NCBI RefSeq assembly: GCF_937873725.1
Contig: NZ_CALMYY010000105.1
Location: forward strand, 1 to 43,429
Length of the DNA: 43,429 nucleotides
Direction: 5' to 3'
Source of the DNA: an uncultured Dietzia sp.
GTDB lineage: Bacteria > Actinomycetota > Actinomycetes > Mycobacteriales > Mycobacteriaceae
Under the pieces are notes generated by a model that saw nothing but the letters and a program-made list of their open reading frames with translations, was not told the DNA's origin and did not search any database. Position numbers and translations under genes: made by a program. Shown piece by piece: positions 7,266-14,864 of the stretch (position 1 is its first letter; every line of letters begins with the position of its first letter).

Positions 7266-9848
7266 TCAGCCCAGGATCCACGTGTCCTTTCCTCCGCCCC
7301 CGCGCGACGAGTTGACGATCATCGACCCGGCCGGGGCGACCCGGGTCAGCCCGGCCGGGACGGCGTGCGCTGTCGTCCTGCCGCCCTCACGCCGGACGTG
7401 GGCGAACGCGCGCAGGTCCACGTGTCGCCGCTGCATCCGCGTGCCGTCGAAGGTGGGCAGCGTGGACAGGGGGACCACCTCCTGGGCGATGAACCCCTCC
7501 GGCCGGGTGAGCAGGTCCTCGCGCCGGGCGGCGAGCTCGGCCTCGGAACACTCCGGCCCGATGGTGATCCCCAGGCCGCCGTACCCGTCGATGGGCTTGA
7601 CCACCAGTTCGGCGAGACGGTCCAGCACCAGGTCCCGCTGGGTGCGGTCGGCGCACAGGTAGGTGGGCACCTGGTCGAGGATCGGCGTCTCACCGAGATA
7701 GAAGTCGATCATGGTGGGCACGCAGGCGTAGATCGCCTTGTCGTCCGCCACCCCGTTGCCGAACGCGTTGGCCACGGTCAGGCGTCCGGCGCCGATCGCC
7801 TCGAGCAGTCCGTCCCGGAGCGGGATGCCGTCGACCCCGGGGGAGCTCAGGAGCATGTCCTCGTCGATCCGGGCGTACACCACGTCCACCCGGTGCAGGT
7901 CCCGGCCGGCGCGGTGGTGCAGGACCCCGTCGCGGAAGGTGAGGAGATCGGGGGTGATCAGTGGCGCGCCGATGCGCTGGGCGATCAGCCGGTGTTCGAA
8001 CCATGCCGAGTCCGTCGGCCCGGAGGACACCACCGCGATGCGCGGGTCGTCCCCGGACGCCGGAGGTGCGGCCGCCTCGAGCGTCCGCCGGATCATGGGG
8101 AACGCCTCCTCCGGCGAGCGCAGGTCGAACCCGCCGGTCAGGTCCCCGAACAGGGAGGTGGTCATCTGGCGCAGAGCGTGCGAGAAGGCGATCCCCGAGG
8201 GCACGCGGACGTTGTCCTCCAGGACGAACCACCGCCCGTCGTCCCCGCACACGAGGTCGATCCCGCAGATGTGCGCACGGGTCCGCCCCGGGGGCTGCAC
8301 GCGGCCCGTGCTGCGGTGGCCCGGAGCGCGGTCCAACGCCTCCGGCGTGAGGTGGCCCGCGCGCACGAAGTCCCGCTCCCCGTAGATGTCGTCGAGGAAG
8401 GCGTCCAACGCGCGGGCGCGCTGTTCGATGCCCGCCGCAAGCGACCGCCACACCTCGGGCGTGAGGATGCGGGGCACGAAATCCATCGGGAACGCCTGCG
8501 GCCGCGTCTGCCCGGTGACCCGGAACGCCACCCCGGCCACCGAGGCCTCCTGTTCCGCCATCACCTGACGCGACCGCAACCGCACGGTGCCGATCCTGTC
8601 CAGGGCCGCGGTGACCGGCGCGTACACCCCGCGGGGCGCACCGCCCTCCTCGACCGCCTCGTCCCAGCTCGGGTCGGCGTCGAGCCCGGCCATCGGCTCG
8701 TAGACACCGAACAGCCGCGTGTACGCCTCGGGGACGGGTGACCTGGGCCCGCTCACACCGGCGGTCTCCGCCACCAGCAGGCCCACCACGTCGTGCGAGT
8801 GCCCGCGGCGGCGCAGCGTGCGGCGCTGGCGGAAGGCGCTGCTCCCGTTGTAGAGGGCGTTGTCGAGCAGGGTGCGCACCAGATCCAGGTCGCCGGAGCG
8901 GGTCAGCTCGTGGGCCAGGGACTCCGTCAGCTCGGAGACGACCTCGGCGGCGGGCCGGGGCAGGAAGGTGCCGGGGTCGACGAGGTCGCCCTCCAGGCCC
9001 GACCGGGCGGCGCGCCACAGGGCCGCCCGGAGCCTGGTCTCCGTCGTCGTCGGCTCCTCCGCGCCGCCGGCGACCGCGGCGGCCTCCCTGGCGACGAGCG
9101 CGCGGAGCAACGCGGCCGCCAGGACGGTGGCGTCGGCCGAGGGGCAGGCGTCGCACACCAGCAGCTCGACGGAGCGCCCCCCGGGTCCGGGTTGGATCCC
9201 GAAGCCCACCATCGACGCGTCCACGACTACTCCGCTGGCCACGAGGTCGTCCACCAACTCCGCGAACTCCGCCTCCGAGCCCACCCCGGCCACCGGGGCG
9301 GTCGTCGGCCACTGCGAGGCCGCCACGGACCGGCAACTCGCGTGCCCCGAATCCGATCCGTCCCGCAGGTACGGGGAGCTGGCCAGGAGCGCCAGGAAGA
9401 CGGGGAGGTGCGGCGCGACGCGGCCCGCCACCCGGACCGCCTCGTCGCCGTCACGCGTCTCCACGCGGATGCGCACCCCGCAGTAGATCTGATCCCGGGC
9501 CAGGTATTCGTAGTCGGCGAGGAGCCGCCGGGTCCGCGGACTCTCGTCGACCAGGGCCGAGCCCGGTGGCACGAGCGGGACCGCGCCGGCGGCCACCACG
9601 GCCAGGCCGAGGTCGGCACCGGCCCGGTTGAGTCCGGCGCGATGACCCCGCACCGCCGACCGCAGCTCGGCGGCCGAGCGGACCGGGACGGTCGCCGCCC
9701 GGATCACGCAGTGGCGGATCTCCTCCACCGCCGCGTCGCCGTCCAGGCGTGAGACCAGGTCCGCCGCGCGCGGCGCCAGCTCGCGGCTCGCCGTGTCGAC
9801 CACGTGGAGGTCTTCCTCGATGACCATCGCCCTGCCCGCTGCTTCCAT
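7266..9848 (-). CDS. Carboxylate-amine ligase (GCS2-like) fused to circularly permuted ATP-grasp domain
   Basis: 860 residues from the ATG at 9848. Residues about 8-370 resemble the glutamate-cysteine ligase 2 / YbdK family (VIEEDLHVVD near the start, then SGHASCRS and ELLVCDACPS). Residues about 395-860 are a full circularly permuted ATP-grasp module (VLEDNVRVPSGI, NAFGNGVADDKAIYACVP, VVKPIDGYGG with Lys751, GGGGKDTW at the end). The fusion architecture is known in actinobacteria. The GCS2 half is unusual: the family's H-V-H-V-G is V-R-I-R-V-E (125-130) and the conserved E of the E-x-A-T motif is Arg50, so glutamate-cysteine-type ligation looks unlikely. The frame stays open into the next gene, but TACATT at 9855-9860 supports the start at 9848; the ATG at 9827 is an alternative. 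Confidence 0.85.
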   Translation of the reverse strand: MEAAGRAMVIEEDLHVVDTASRELAPRAADLVSRLDGDAAVEEIRHCVIRAATVPVRSAAELRSAVRGHRAGLNRAGADLGLAVVAAGAVPLVPPGSALVDESPRTRRLLADYEYLARDQIYCGVRIRVETRDGDEAVRVAGRVAPHLPVFLALLASSPYLRDGSDSGHASCRSVAASQWPTTAPVAGVGSEAEFAELVDDLVASGVVVDASMVGFGIQPGPGGRSVELLVCDACPSADATVLAAALLRALVAREAAAVAGGAEEPTTTETRLRAALWRAARSGLEGDLVDPGTFLPRPAAEVVSELTESLAHELTRSGDLDLVRTLLDNALYNGSSAFRQRRTLRRRGHSHDVVGLLVAETAGVSGPRSPVPEAYTRLFGVYEPMAGLDADPSWDEAVEEGGAPRGVYAPVTAALDRIGTVRLRSRQVMAEQEASVAGVAFRVTGQTRPQAFPMDFVPRILTPEVWRSLAAGIEQRARALDAFLDDIYGERDFVRAGHLTPEALDRAPGHRSTGRVQPPGRTRAHICGIDLVCGDDGRWFVLEDNVRVPSGIAFSHALRQMTTSLFGDLTGGFDLRSPEEAFPMIRRTLEAAAPPASGDDPRIAVVSSGPTDSAWFEHRLIAQRIGAPLITPDLLTFRDGVLHHRAGRDLHRVDVVYARIDEDMLLSSPGVDGIPLRDGLLEAIGAGRLTVANAFGNGVADDKAIYACVPTMIDFYLGETPILDQVPTYLCADRTQRDLVLDRLAELVVKPIDGYGGLGITIGPECSEAELAARREDLLTRPEGFIAQEVVPLSTLPTFDGTRMQRRHVDLRAFAHVRREGGRTTAHAVPAGLTRVAPAGSMIVNSSRGGGGKDTWILG

Positions 9849-9854
9849 GAAGGA

Positions 9855-9860
9855 AATGTA
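9855..9860 (-). promoter_or_regulatory. Candidate -10 box (TACATT) for a leaderless transcript of the GCS2-ATP-grasp gene
   Basis: TACATT lies 6 nt upstream of the ATG at 9848 on the minus strand, and no ribosome-binding site is visible between them. This supports both the chosen start and a leaderless mRNA. The gap to the crotonase stop at 9908 is only 59 nt, so read-through is also possible. Confidence 0.4.
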
Positions 9861-9907
9861 GGGCCGGGCGGCCGCGGCCACATCGGGTCGGGGGTGTGGG
9901 TTTGGTC

Positions 9908-10708
9908 TCAGCGTGCCTTCCACACCGGCGCGCGCTTCTCCGCGAACGCCGTCGGCCCCTCCATCGCGTCCTCGGAGGTCATCACGGTGATCATCTCGGT
10001 GTCGCTGACACGCCACCTCTCGACCTCCGACGGTCGCTCCCCGTCGCTGATGCCGAGCGCGACCCGCTTGCTGCCCTGCACGGCCAGCGGTGCGTTCGCG
10101 GCGATCACCGAGGCCAACTCGACGGCGGCGTCCATCAGCCCCGCGGCCGGCACGACCCGGTTCACCAGGTGCAGGTCCAGCGCGCGCGCCGCCGAGATCG
10201 GCTCACCGGTGAGGATCATCTCCATCGCGACCCGGTGCGGGACCTGCGCCGGCAGGCGGAACGCACCCCCGGCGGCGGCGATGAGTCCGCGCCGGACCTC
10301 CGGCAGCCCGAAGATCGCGTGCTCGGCGGCCACCACGAGGTCGCAGGCCAGGGCGATCTCGCAGCCCCCGCCCAGGGCCGTGCCGTTGACGGCGGCGATC
10401 ACCGGGACCGACACGTGATGCTGCATCATCCCCGCGAAGCCCCACTCACGGTTCTCCGCCGGGAAGATGTCCTCACCGCGGGAGATGGCCTTGAGGTCGG
10501 CGCCCGCGCAGAACGCCTTCTCGCCGGCGCCGGTGAGCACCACCACGCGGATCTCGGGATCGGTGTCGGCCTCGTGCAGCGCTCGCCCCAGCAGGGTGCT
10601 CATCTCGCCGTTGACGGCGTTGCGGGCCTCGGGGCGGTCGAGGGTCACGAGCAGGACGTGCCCGCGGCGCTCGGTGCGGACGGCGGGGCGGTTCGGGGTG
10701 TCGGTCAT
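9908..10708 (-). CDS. Enoyl-CoA hydratase (crotonase family)
   Basis: 266 residues, full length. The oxyanion-hole segments AFCAGADL (66-72) and GTALGGGCE (109-117) are present, as are both hydratase glutamates, Glu117 and Glu137 (GLPEVRRG). It should therefore hydrate trans-2-enoyl-CoA in beta-oxidation or a related cytosolic acyl-CoA pathway. The segment GAGACT 7 nt upstream of the ATG is a weak leaderless-type -10. It stands apart from the fadA-mce operon, separated from the upstream lipase by the hairpin-repeat region. The acyl substrate cannot be told from sequence. Confidence 0.88.
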   Translation of the reverse strand: MTDTPNRPAVRTERRGHVLLVTLDRPEARNAVNGEMSTLLGRALHEADTDPEIRVVVLTGAGEKAFCAGADLKAISRGEDIFPAENREWGFAGMMQHHVSVPVIAAVNGTALGGGCEIALACDLVVAAEHAIFGLPEVRRGLIAAAGGAFRLPAQVPHRVAMEMILTGEPISAARALDLHLVNRVVPAAGLMDAAVELASVIAANAPLAVQGSKRVALGISDGERPSEVERWRVSDTEMITVMTSEDAMEGPTAFAEKRAPVWKAR

Positions 10709-10886
10709 GCGTCCCAGTCTCGCCGCACACCGCCCGCCGCGCAGTGGCTCTCGCGGATCCGGTCAATCCGCCAGCGCGACCCTGCGCGGTCACCCTGCCC
10801 GCTCAGAGCCCCTCCGACATGTGCTGGCCGAATGCACGCGATTTGCGGGCTCGCGCTGGCTGGATGGACCGTTCCTGCAGCGCAAG

Positions 10887-10963
10887 TCAGGGAGGCAGCG
10901 CAAGCCGGAGTCGCTGCGGGTCAGGGAGGCAGCGCAAGCCGGAGGCGCTGCGGGTCAGGGGGG
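10887..10963. repeat. Tandem 34-bp repeats, each able to form a hairpin
   Basis: Two near-identical 34-bp units (10887-10920 and 10921-10954, one difference) are followed by a truncated third beginning TCAGGGGGG. Inside each unit GCAGCG(C) pairs with (G)CGCTGC across a 9-11 nt loop, giving a 6- or 7-bp stem. A half unit (GCAGCGCAAG) lies just upstream at about 10877-10886. The array fills the space between the lipase stop (10998) and the crotonase start (10708), both on the minus strand, so it may terminate or process lipase mRNA. No T-run follows. The rest of 10709-10997 shows nothing else recognisable. Confidence 0.75.
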
Positions 10964-10997
10964 CGGCCCTTCCCGCCGACCGGCCCGCCCCCCGACC

Positions 10998-11969
10998 TCA
11001 GCTCTGCAGCGGCGTGATCGGCGGGACGAACTCGCAGCCCACGGGCCGCGGGTTCCGGGGATCGAGCGCGTTGAGCGTCAGGTCGCGGGCCACCGGGTCG
11101 GTGACGATCGAGACGTGGTCGGAGAAGTCCTGCGCGCAGAAGTCCTGCACCACGTGGTTCTGCGCGTTCGGCCCCTCGACGTACCCGCTGTCGAACGGGG
11201 TCACGATCTCGTCGTACCGCGTGAGGATGTTCGTGTACCGCACGTCCGGGTGGTACGGGGTGCCGTCGCGCCACAGGTGACGGAAGAAGTCGCTGCCGGC
11301 GATCACCTGGTTGCACGCCCCACACCCGACGGTCCGGATGAAGCCCTGCACGTCGTCGCGGATGCCCACCCGACCGAACGCGTCGAAGAGGGTCGAGAGG
11401 AAGAACGCGGTGCTCCCCCGCCACACCGAGCCCAGGCCCACGTAGTTCCGGACGTACCGGTGCCCGCCCAGCTCGTTGACGTAGACCGCGGGCATGATCG
11501 TGCCCTGCGAGTGCCCCACCAGGTCGACCGTGTCCGCGCCCGTCGCCTCGCGCACGCGGTCCACGAACAGCGCCAACTCCCCCGCACCCTCCTCCATCGT
11601 CCGCATGCCCCCGAGCGCGCTGAGCGGCCACGGCGCATCCGGGTGTGCGGCGTAGGTCAGCGCGTACACGCAGTACCCCTCGTTGGCGAGCGACGGGGCG
11701 AGATACGCCCAGTTGTCCTGCCTGTTGAGGAACGTGCCGTGCACGAGGATCACCGGCCGCGGGTGTGCCTCGGTGAGCTCGCAGTCCCAGTCGTTGGTGG
11801 CCGGGTGTTCCCCGAGCGGGTTCTGGACCTCCGCGCGGAGTCCGTCGACGAACGACGCCGGGACGGGGTGCGGTCCGCCGGCCGTGGGCGGGGGTTGCGC
11901 GCCGGCGTGGGCGGGGACGACGACGAGGGCGGCCATCGCCAGGGCGAGGGCGGTCGCTGCGGTCTTCAC
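10998..11969 (-). CDS. Secreted lipase/esterase (alpha/beta hydrolase, Lipase_2-like)
   Basis: 323 residues. Residues 1-24 form a Sec signal peptide with a likely cut after AHA or AGA. VILVHGTF (73-80) supplies the oxyanion hole and GHSQG (152-156) the nucleophile, Ser154; the His is probably in FSDHVSIVTD near the C-terminus. Several cysteines (for example the GCGACN segment) fit an extracytoplasmic protein with disulfides. The family hydrolyses triglycerides or other carboxylic esters outside the cell. It is transcribed divergently from the GntR regulator across an AT-rich promoter region. Released fatty acids could feed the adjacent mce/beta-oxidation locus; that is inference from proximity. 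Confidence 0.88.
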   Translation of the reverse strand: MKTAATALALAMAALVVVPAHAGAQPPPTAGGPHPVPASFVDGLRAEVQNPLGEHPATNDWDCELTEAHPRPVILVHGTFLNRQDNWAYLAPSLANEGYCVYALTYAAHPDAPWPLSALGGMRTMEEGAGELALFVDRVREATGADTVDLVGHSQGTIMPAVYVNELGGHRYVRNYVGLGSVWRGSTAFFLSTLFDAFGRVGIRDDVQGFIRTVGCGACNQVIAGSDFFRHLWRDGTPYHPDVRYTNILTRYDEIVTPFDSGYVEGPNAQNHVVQDFCAQDFSDHVSIVTDPVARDLTLNALDPRNPRPVGCEFVPPITPLQS

Positions 11970-12023
11970 GGGGACTCCTTATTGCGGCGCCGCCCACCCC
12001 CTGGCAGACGGAGGCGGCCCGAG

Positions 12024-12047
12024 CGGATATATTTGATTTCGATTATC
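12024..12047. promoter_or_regulatory. AT-rich operator candidate between the lipase and GntR genes
   Basis: The segment 12026-12047 begins GATA and ends TATC and is strikingly AT-rich for this genome. Bases 12024-12038 match the reverse complement of the 15-bp motif shared by the two TetR-associated promoters at 12 of 15 positions. It could be a weak third site for the tandem-TetR protein, a GntR operator, or simply promoter sequence for the divergent lipase and GntR genes. Confidence 0.35.
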
Positions 12048-12099
12048 GGTCGACGGCACCCTCCGCGGGTGCTCCTTCTTGGGAAACGAGGTGGCGGAC

Positions 12100-12801
12100 G
12101 TGGCCCCCACACGACTCGCGCAGCGTCCGCAGCTCTCCGAGGAGGTGGCCGACCACGTCCGGACCCGGATCATGAGCGGCGAGGTGCGTCCCGGCGACTT
12201 CATCCGCCTGGACGAGACCGCGGCCGCCCTGGGGGTCAGCGTCACGCCCGTCCGCGAGGCGCTGCTCACGCTGCGCGGCGAGGGCCTGGTGGACCTGGTG
12301 CCCCGGCGCGGGTACCTGGTCTCGCCGATGAGCCGGCAGGACGTCGAGGACATCTTCTGGCTGCAGGCGGAGCTGTCCAAGAGGATCGTCGACCGCGCCA
12401 TCACCCTCTTCGACGCCGACGCCCTGGACAACCACGCCCGGCTGGTCGGGGAGTTCGAGTCGGCCGCCGCGATGGGCGACGCGGACGGGGTGGTGAGCGC
12501 CCAGTACGCCATCCACCGGTCCATCAATCGCGCGTCCCGGTCCGACAAGCTGTCCCGGTTCCTGTCCAACGCGGCGCGCTACATGCCGTACCGGCTCTAC
12601 GCGGAGGACCACGACTGGCGTTCCGCCGCGCTCCAGGACAACCGGCGGATGCTCGACGCGCTGCGCACCGGGGACGTCGAGACCGCCCACGCGGTGATCG
12701 ACGCGGAGTTCTCCAACGGGGCCAGGCTGCTCGTGGAGCATCTCGAGCGCGCCGGGGTGTGGGACGAGTCCCGCGGGCCGGAGGACCCCGCCGGCGACTG
12801 A
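12100..12801 (+). CDS. GntR family transcriptional regulator, FCD (FadR) subfamily
   Basis: About 233 residues from the GTG at 12100; a TTG at 12079 or GTG at 12091 would lengthen it slightly, but CGAGG lies at suitable distance before 12100. The N-terminal winged helix includes LSEEVADHVRTRIMSGEVRP and the recognition region VSVTPVREALLTLRGEGL, typical of GntR. The remainder is an alpha-helical FCD ligand domain that usually binds acids or acyl-CoA, sometimes with a metal held by His residues. Mce1R, which controls the mycobacterial mce1/fadD5 locus, belongs to the same subfamily, so a link to the neighbouring mce operon is worth considering. The divergent lipase is the simplest target. Confidence 0.85.
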   Translation: MAPTRLAQRPQLSEEVADHVRTRIMSGEVRPGDFIRLDETAAALGVSVTPVREALLTLRGEGLVDLVPRRGYLVSPMSRQDVEDIFWLQAELSKRIVDRAITLFDADALDNHARLVGEFESAAAMGDADGVVSAQYAIHRSINRASRSDKLSRFLSNAARYMPYRLYAEDHDWRSAALQDNRRMLDALRTGDVETAHAVIDAEFSNGARLLVEHLERAGVWDESRGPEDPAGD

Positions 12802-12836
12802 GCACGTGGCCCCCTCCCGGCGGCCGGGCACGCGCG

Positions 12837-12842
12837 TACCGT
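12837..12842 (+). promoter_or_regulatory. Candidate leaderless -10 box (TACCGT) for the SOUL gene
   Basis: TACCGT lies 7 nt before the ATG at 12850 and no ribosome-binding site is seen. This layout matches a leaderless actinobacterial promoter and argues that the broken SOUL gene still has a promoter. Confidence 0.35.
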
Positions 12843-12849
12843 CGTGGTC

Positions 12850-13423
12850 ATGACCGAGCACCAGCCGTACGAGGTGGTCCGCCGCTACCCGGGGTTCGAG
12901 CTGCGGCGCTATCCCTCCCACGCGGTGGCGGAGGTGTCCGTTGACGGGTCCTTCGAGAGCGCCGGCAACCAGGCGTTCCGGGCGCTCTTTCCGGTACATC
13001 ACCGGCCACAACGAGTCGGCCGGGACCGTCGCGATGACGGCACCGGTCGTCCAGGAGCCGCGCGGCGGCGGGACGATCGCCATGACCGCGCCCGTGGTCC
13101 AGACCCGCGCGGCCGACGACCAGCACGTCGGCGCCTTCGTCCGGCCCGCCCCGCTCACCGCCTCGACCGCGCCGGTGCCCTCCGACCCGCGCGTGCGCCT
13201 CAGGCAGGTGCCCGGTCGTGTCGCGGCCGCGGTGCGGTACTCGGGACGGTGGAGCGAGTCGGGCTACCGGCGCCACCTGGCCGACCTCGAGGCCGGGATC
13301 GCCGGTGCCGGGTTGGTCGCCACGGGCCCTCCGAGGTTCGCCCGGTTCGACCCGCCCATCACCCCCTGGTTCCTCCGGCGCAACGAGGTCGTGCAGGACG
13401 TGGTGTGGGACGACGGCGACTGA
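12850..13423 (+). pseudogene. SOUL-family haem-binding protein gene, interrupted by a +1 frameshift
   Basis: The first 47 codons from the ATG at 12850 read as a SOUL domain start (EVVRRYPGFELRRYPSHAVA, ending FRALF). The family sequence continues in the next frame as RYITGHNESAGTVAMTAPVV to the stop at 13423. Removing one T from the TTT at 12988-12990 restores a single frame of about 190 residues: F-R-A-L-F-R-Y-I-T-G. SOUL proteins bind haem or porphyrin. Either the gene is inactivated, or the extra T is a sequencing error, or ribosomes slip at CTCTTTCC. Convergent with the MpaB-like gene, 16 nt apart. Confidence 0.85.
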
Positions 13424-13439
13424 GCGGGCCGCACCGCGC

Positions 13440-14294
13440 TCACATCAGCGGACGGCCGCTGCGCAGTCGCCACCTGAGGTCGAGCAGCAGCACCCGGTAC
13501 GTGATCGTGCGCAAGGCGGTCGGCAGCAGCCGGTTGAGCCCGGCGGTGGCGGTGAGGAAGGTCTCGAACCGCCGCTGGTCCCTCGGGGTCCACGGCAGCC
13601 CGAGCTCGTCGCGGAACTCGCGGTGCAGGAACCCCGTGGTGATCCACTTGTTGACGCGGCCGAACACCGCCGTGGCCGGCTGCGGCAGCATGCGGAGCTC
13701 GGTCAGGCCCACGAGGTGCCGGCGGACCGGTTCGTCGAAGCGGATCCGGGCCACCCCCTCGCGCCAGTAGTCGTCGAACTCCGCGCGGGTCGCCGGCCAC
13801 TGCTCAGGTCGCACCTGGAGCGTGGTGCCCAGGGACGGCGCGGACCGGTAGAACGCCTCGCGGTCGGGGTCGGTCATCGGCCCGTGCAACCACTCGTAGA
13901 CGTCCTCGAACCCCACGTACAGGCACGCCGCCACCCACATCTGCAGCTTCGGGTCGAGCGCGCTGTACCTCACACGACTCTCCGGGGTCGAGTGCACCAG
14001 GCGGTGGATGCGGGTGACCTCCTCCCGGTAGACGCGCTTGTCGTCGTCGCTCCCCAGGGTCGCCACGGCGAGGTACTGGAAGGTCGTCCGCGCCCGCTTG
14101 AGCGGGCGCCGGTACACGTTGCCGGTCTCGACGCGGCTCTCCCGGACGCCCCATCCCACCTCGGGCCACGAGAGCTGCATGATGACGTTGGCCACGCCGC
14201 TCGCGGCGCCGAGGGAGTCGACGGCGTCGGTGATCGCCGGCGGGACCGGGCGGGCGACGGCGGGTGCGGGGTTGCGGTGCAGTTCGGTGATCAC
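13440..14294 (-). CDS. DUF2236 / MpaB-family oxygenase, last gene of the mce operon
   Basis: 284 residues from a GTG with GAGGAGAA upstream. The central region TTFQYLAVATLGSDDDK, then RIHRLVH and YSALDPKLQMWV, matches DUF2236 (oxygenase MpaB family). This family includes the haem-dependent rubber oxygenase Lcp and the fungal MpaB, which cleave C=C bonds of isoprenoid chains to aldehydes and ketones; for most members the substrate is unknown. It starts 42 nt after the Mce-associated gene and closes the operon. A second, sequence-divergent DUF2236 gene sits at 31.5-32.6 kb beside an aldehyde dehydrogenase in the proposed same regulon. Confidence 0.82.
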   Translation of the reverse strand: MITELHRNPAPAVARPVPPAITDAVDSLGAASGVANVIMQLSWPEVGWGVRESRVETGNVYRRPLKRARTTFQYLAVATLGSDDDKRVYREEVTRIHRLVHSTPESRVRYSALDPKLQMWVAACLYVGFEDVYEWLHGPMTDPDREAFYRSAPSLGTTLQVRPEQWPATRAEFDDYWREGVARIRFDEPVRRHLVGLTELRMLPQPATAVFGRVNKWITTGFLHREFRDELGLPWTPRDQRRFETFLTATAGLNRLLPTALRTITYRVLLLDLRWRLRSGRPLM

Positions 14295-14336
14295 TGGTCG
14301 TTCTCCTCGTGCGTCGGGGGGTGCGATGGTCGGGGG

Positions 14337-14864
14337 TCAGGCGAGCTCGGCGGCGTCCAGGAGCCACCCGTCGCCGCCGCGGACGAGGGTCACCACCATC
14401 CGGCTGGAGTCCATCCGGCCGTCCGGGACGGTGACGTTGGTGACCTCCTGGTCCAGGAACACCAGGACCACCGCGCGGTCGTCGTCGACGCTCTGCGCGG
14501 CGGCGTGGGAGACGGTCCCCGTCGAGGTGCCCTGCCCGCTGGTGAGCAGTTCCCGCAACCCCTCCGACACCTCGCGGTACCGGTCGGCGAACCCGGGCGT
14601 GGCCTCGGCCACCACGGCGTCGAGGTTGGCGTCCACGTCCTGGTGGTCGTAGGTGGCGAGCTGCACGACCAGCCGGGACGCGTCCTCGGTCGCGCTGCGC
14701 CGCAGTTCGTCCAGGTGCCGGCCCTGCCAGACGAGGTACCCGAGGTACCCGCACGCCACCAGCAGCGCCACCACGACCAGGGTGGTCACCACGCGACCGG
14801 CGCCCGCCCGCCGGGGCGCCTCCGCCGCGGCCGCCGTCTCCGCCACCGTCTTCTCATCCGCCAT
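14337..14864 (-). CDS. Mce-associated membrane protein (Mam)
   Basis: 175 residues: a charged N-terminus rich in Ala and Glu, one transmembrane segment (about 25-46, VVTTLVVVALLVACGYLGYLV), then a soluble extracytoplasmic domain ending in WLLDAAEL. This is the layout of Mce-associated proteins (Mas/Mam) that lie after mceF and help stabilise the transporter; LucA/Rv0199-like proteins belong to the same broad group. The start overlaps the mceF stop by 11 nt, so the genes are translationally coupled. Confidence 0.82.
   Translation of the reverse strand: MADEKTVAETAAAAEAPRRAGAGRVVTTLVVVALLVACGYLGYLVWQGRHLDELRRSATEDASRLVVQLATYDHQDVDANLDAVVAEATPGFADRYREVSEGLRELLTSGQGTSTGTVSHAAAQSVDDDRAVVLVFLDQEVTNVTVPDGRMDSSRMVVTLVRGGDGWLLDAAELA

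Noticed and set aside
9849..10016. Extension of the GCS2-ATP-grasp protein into the crotonase gene
   Set aside because: It overlaps real crotonase coding sequence and lacks family similarity; TACATT before 9848 supports the shorter start.
10887..10963. CRISPR array
   Set aside because: The units are directly adjacent with no spacers and there are only two complete copies; no cas gene is present.
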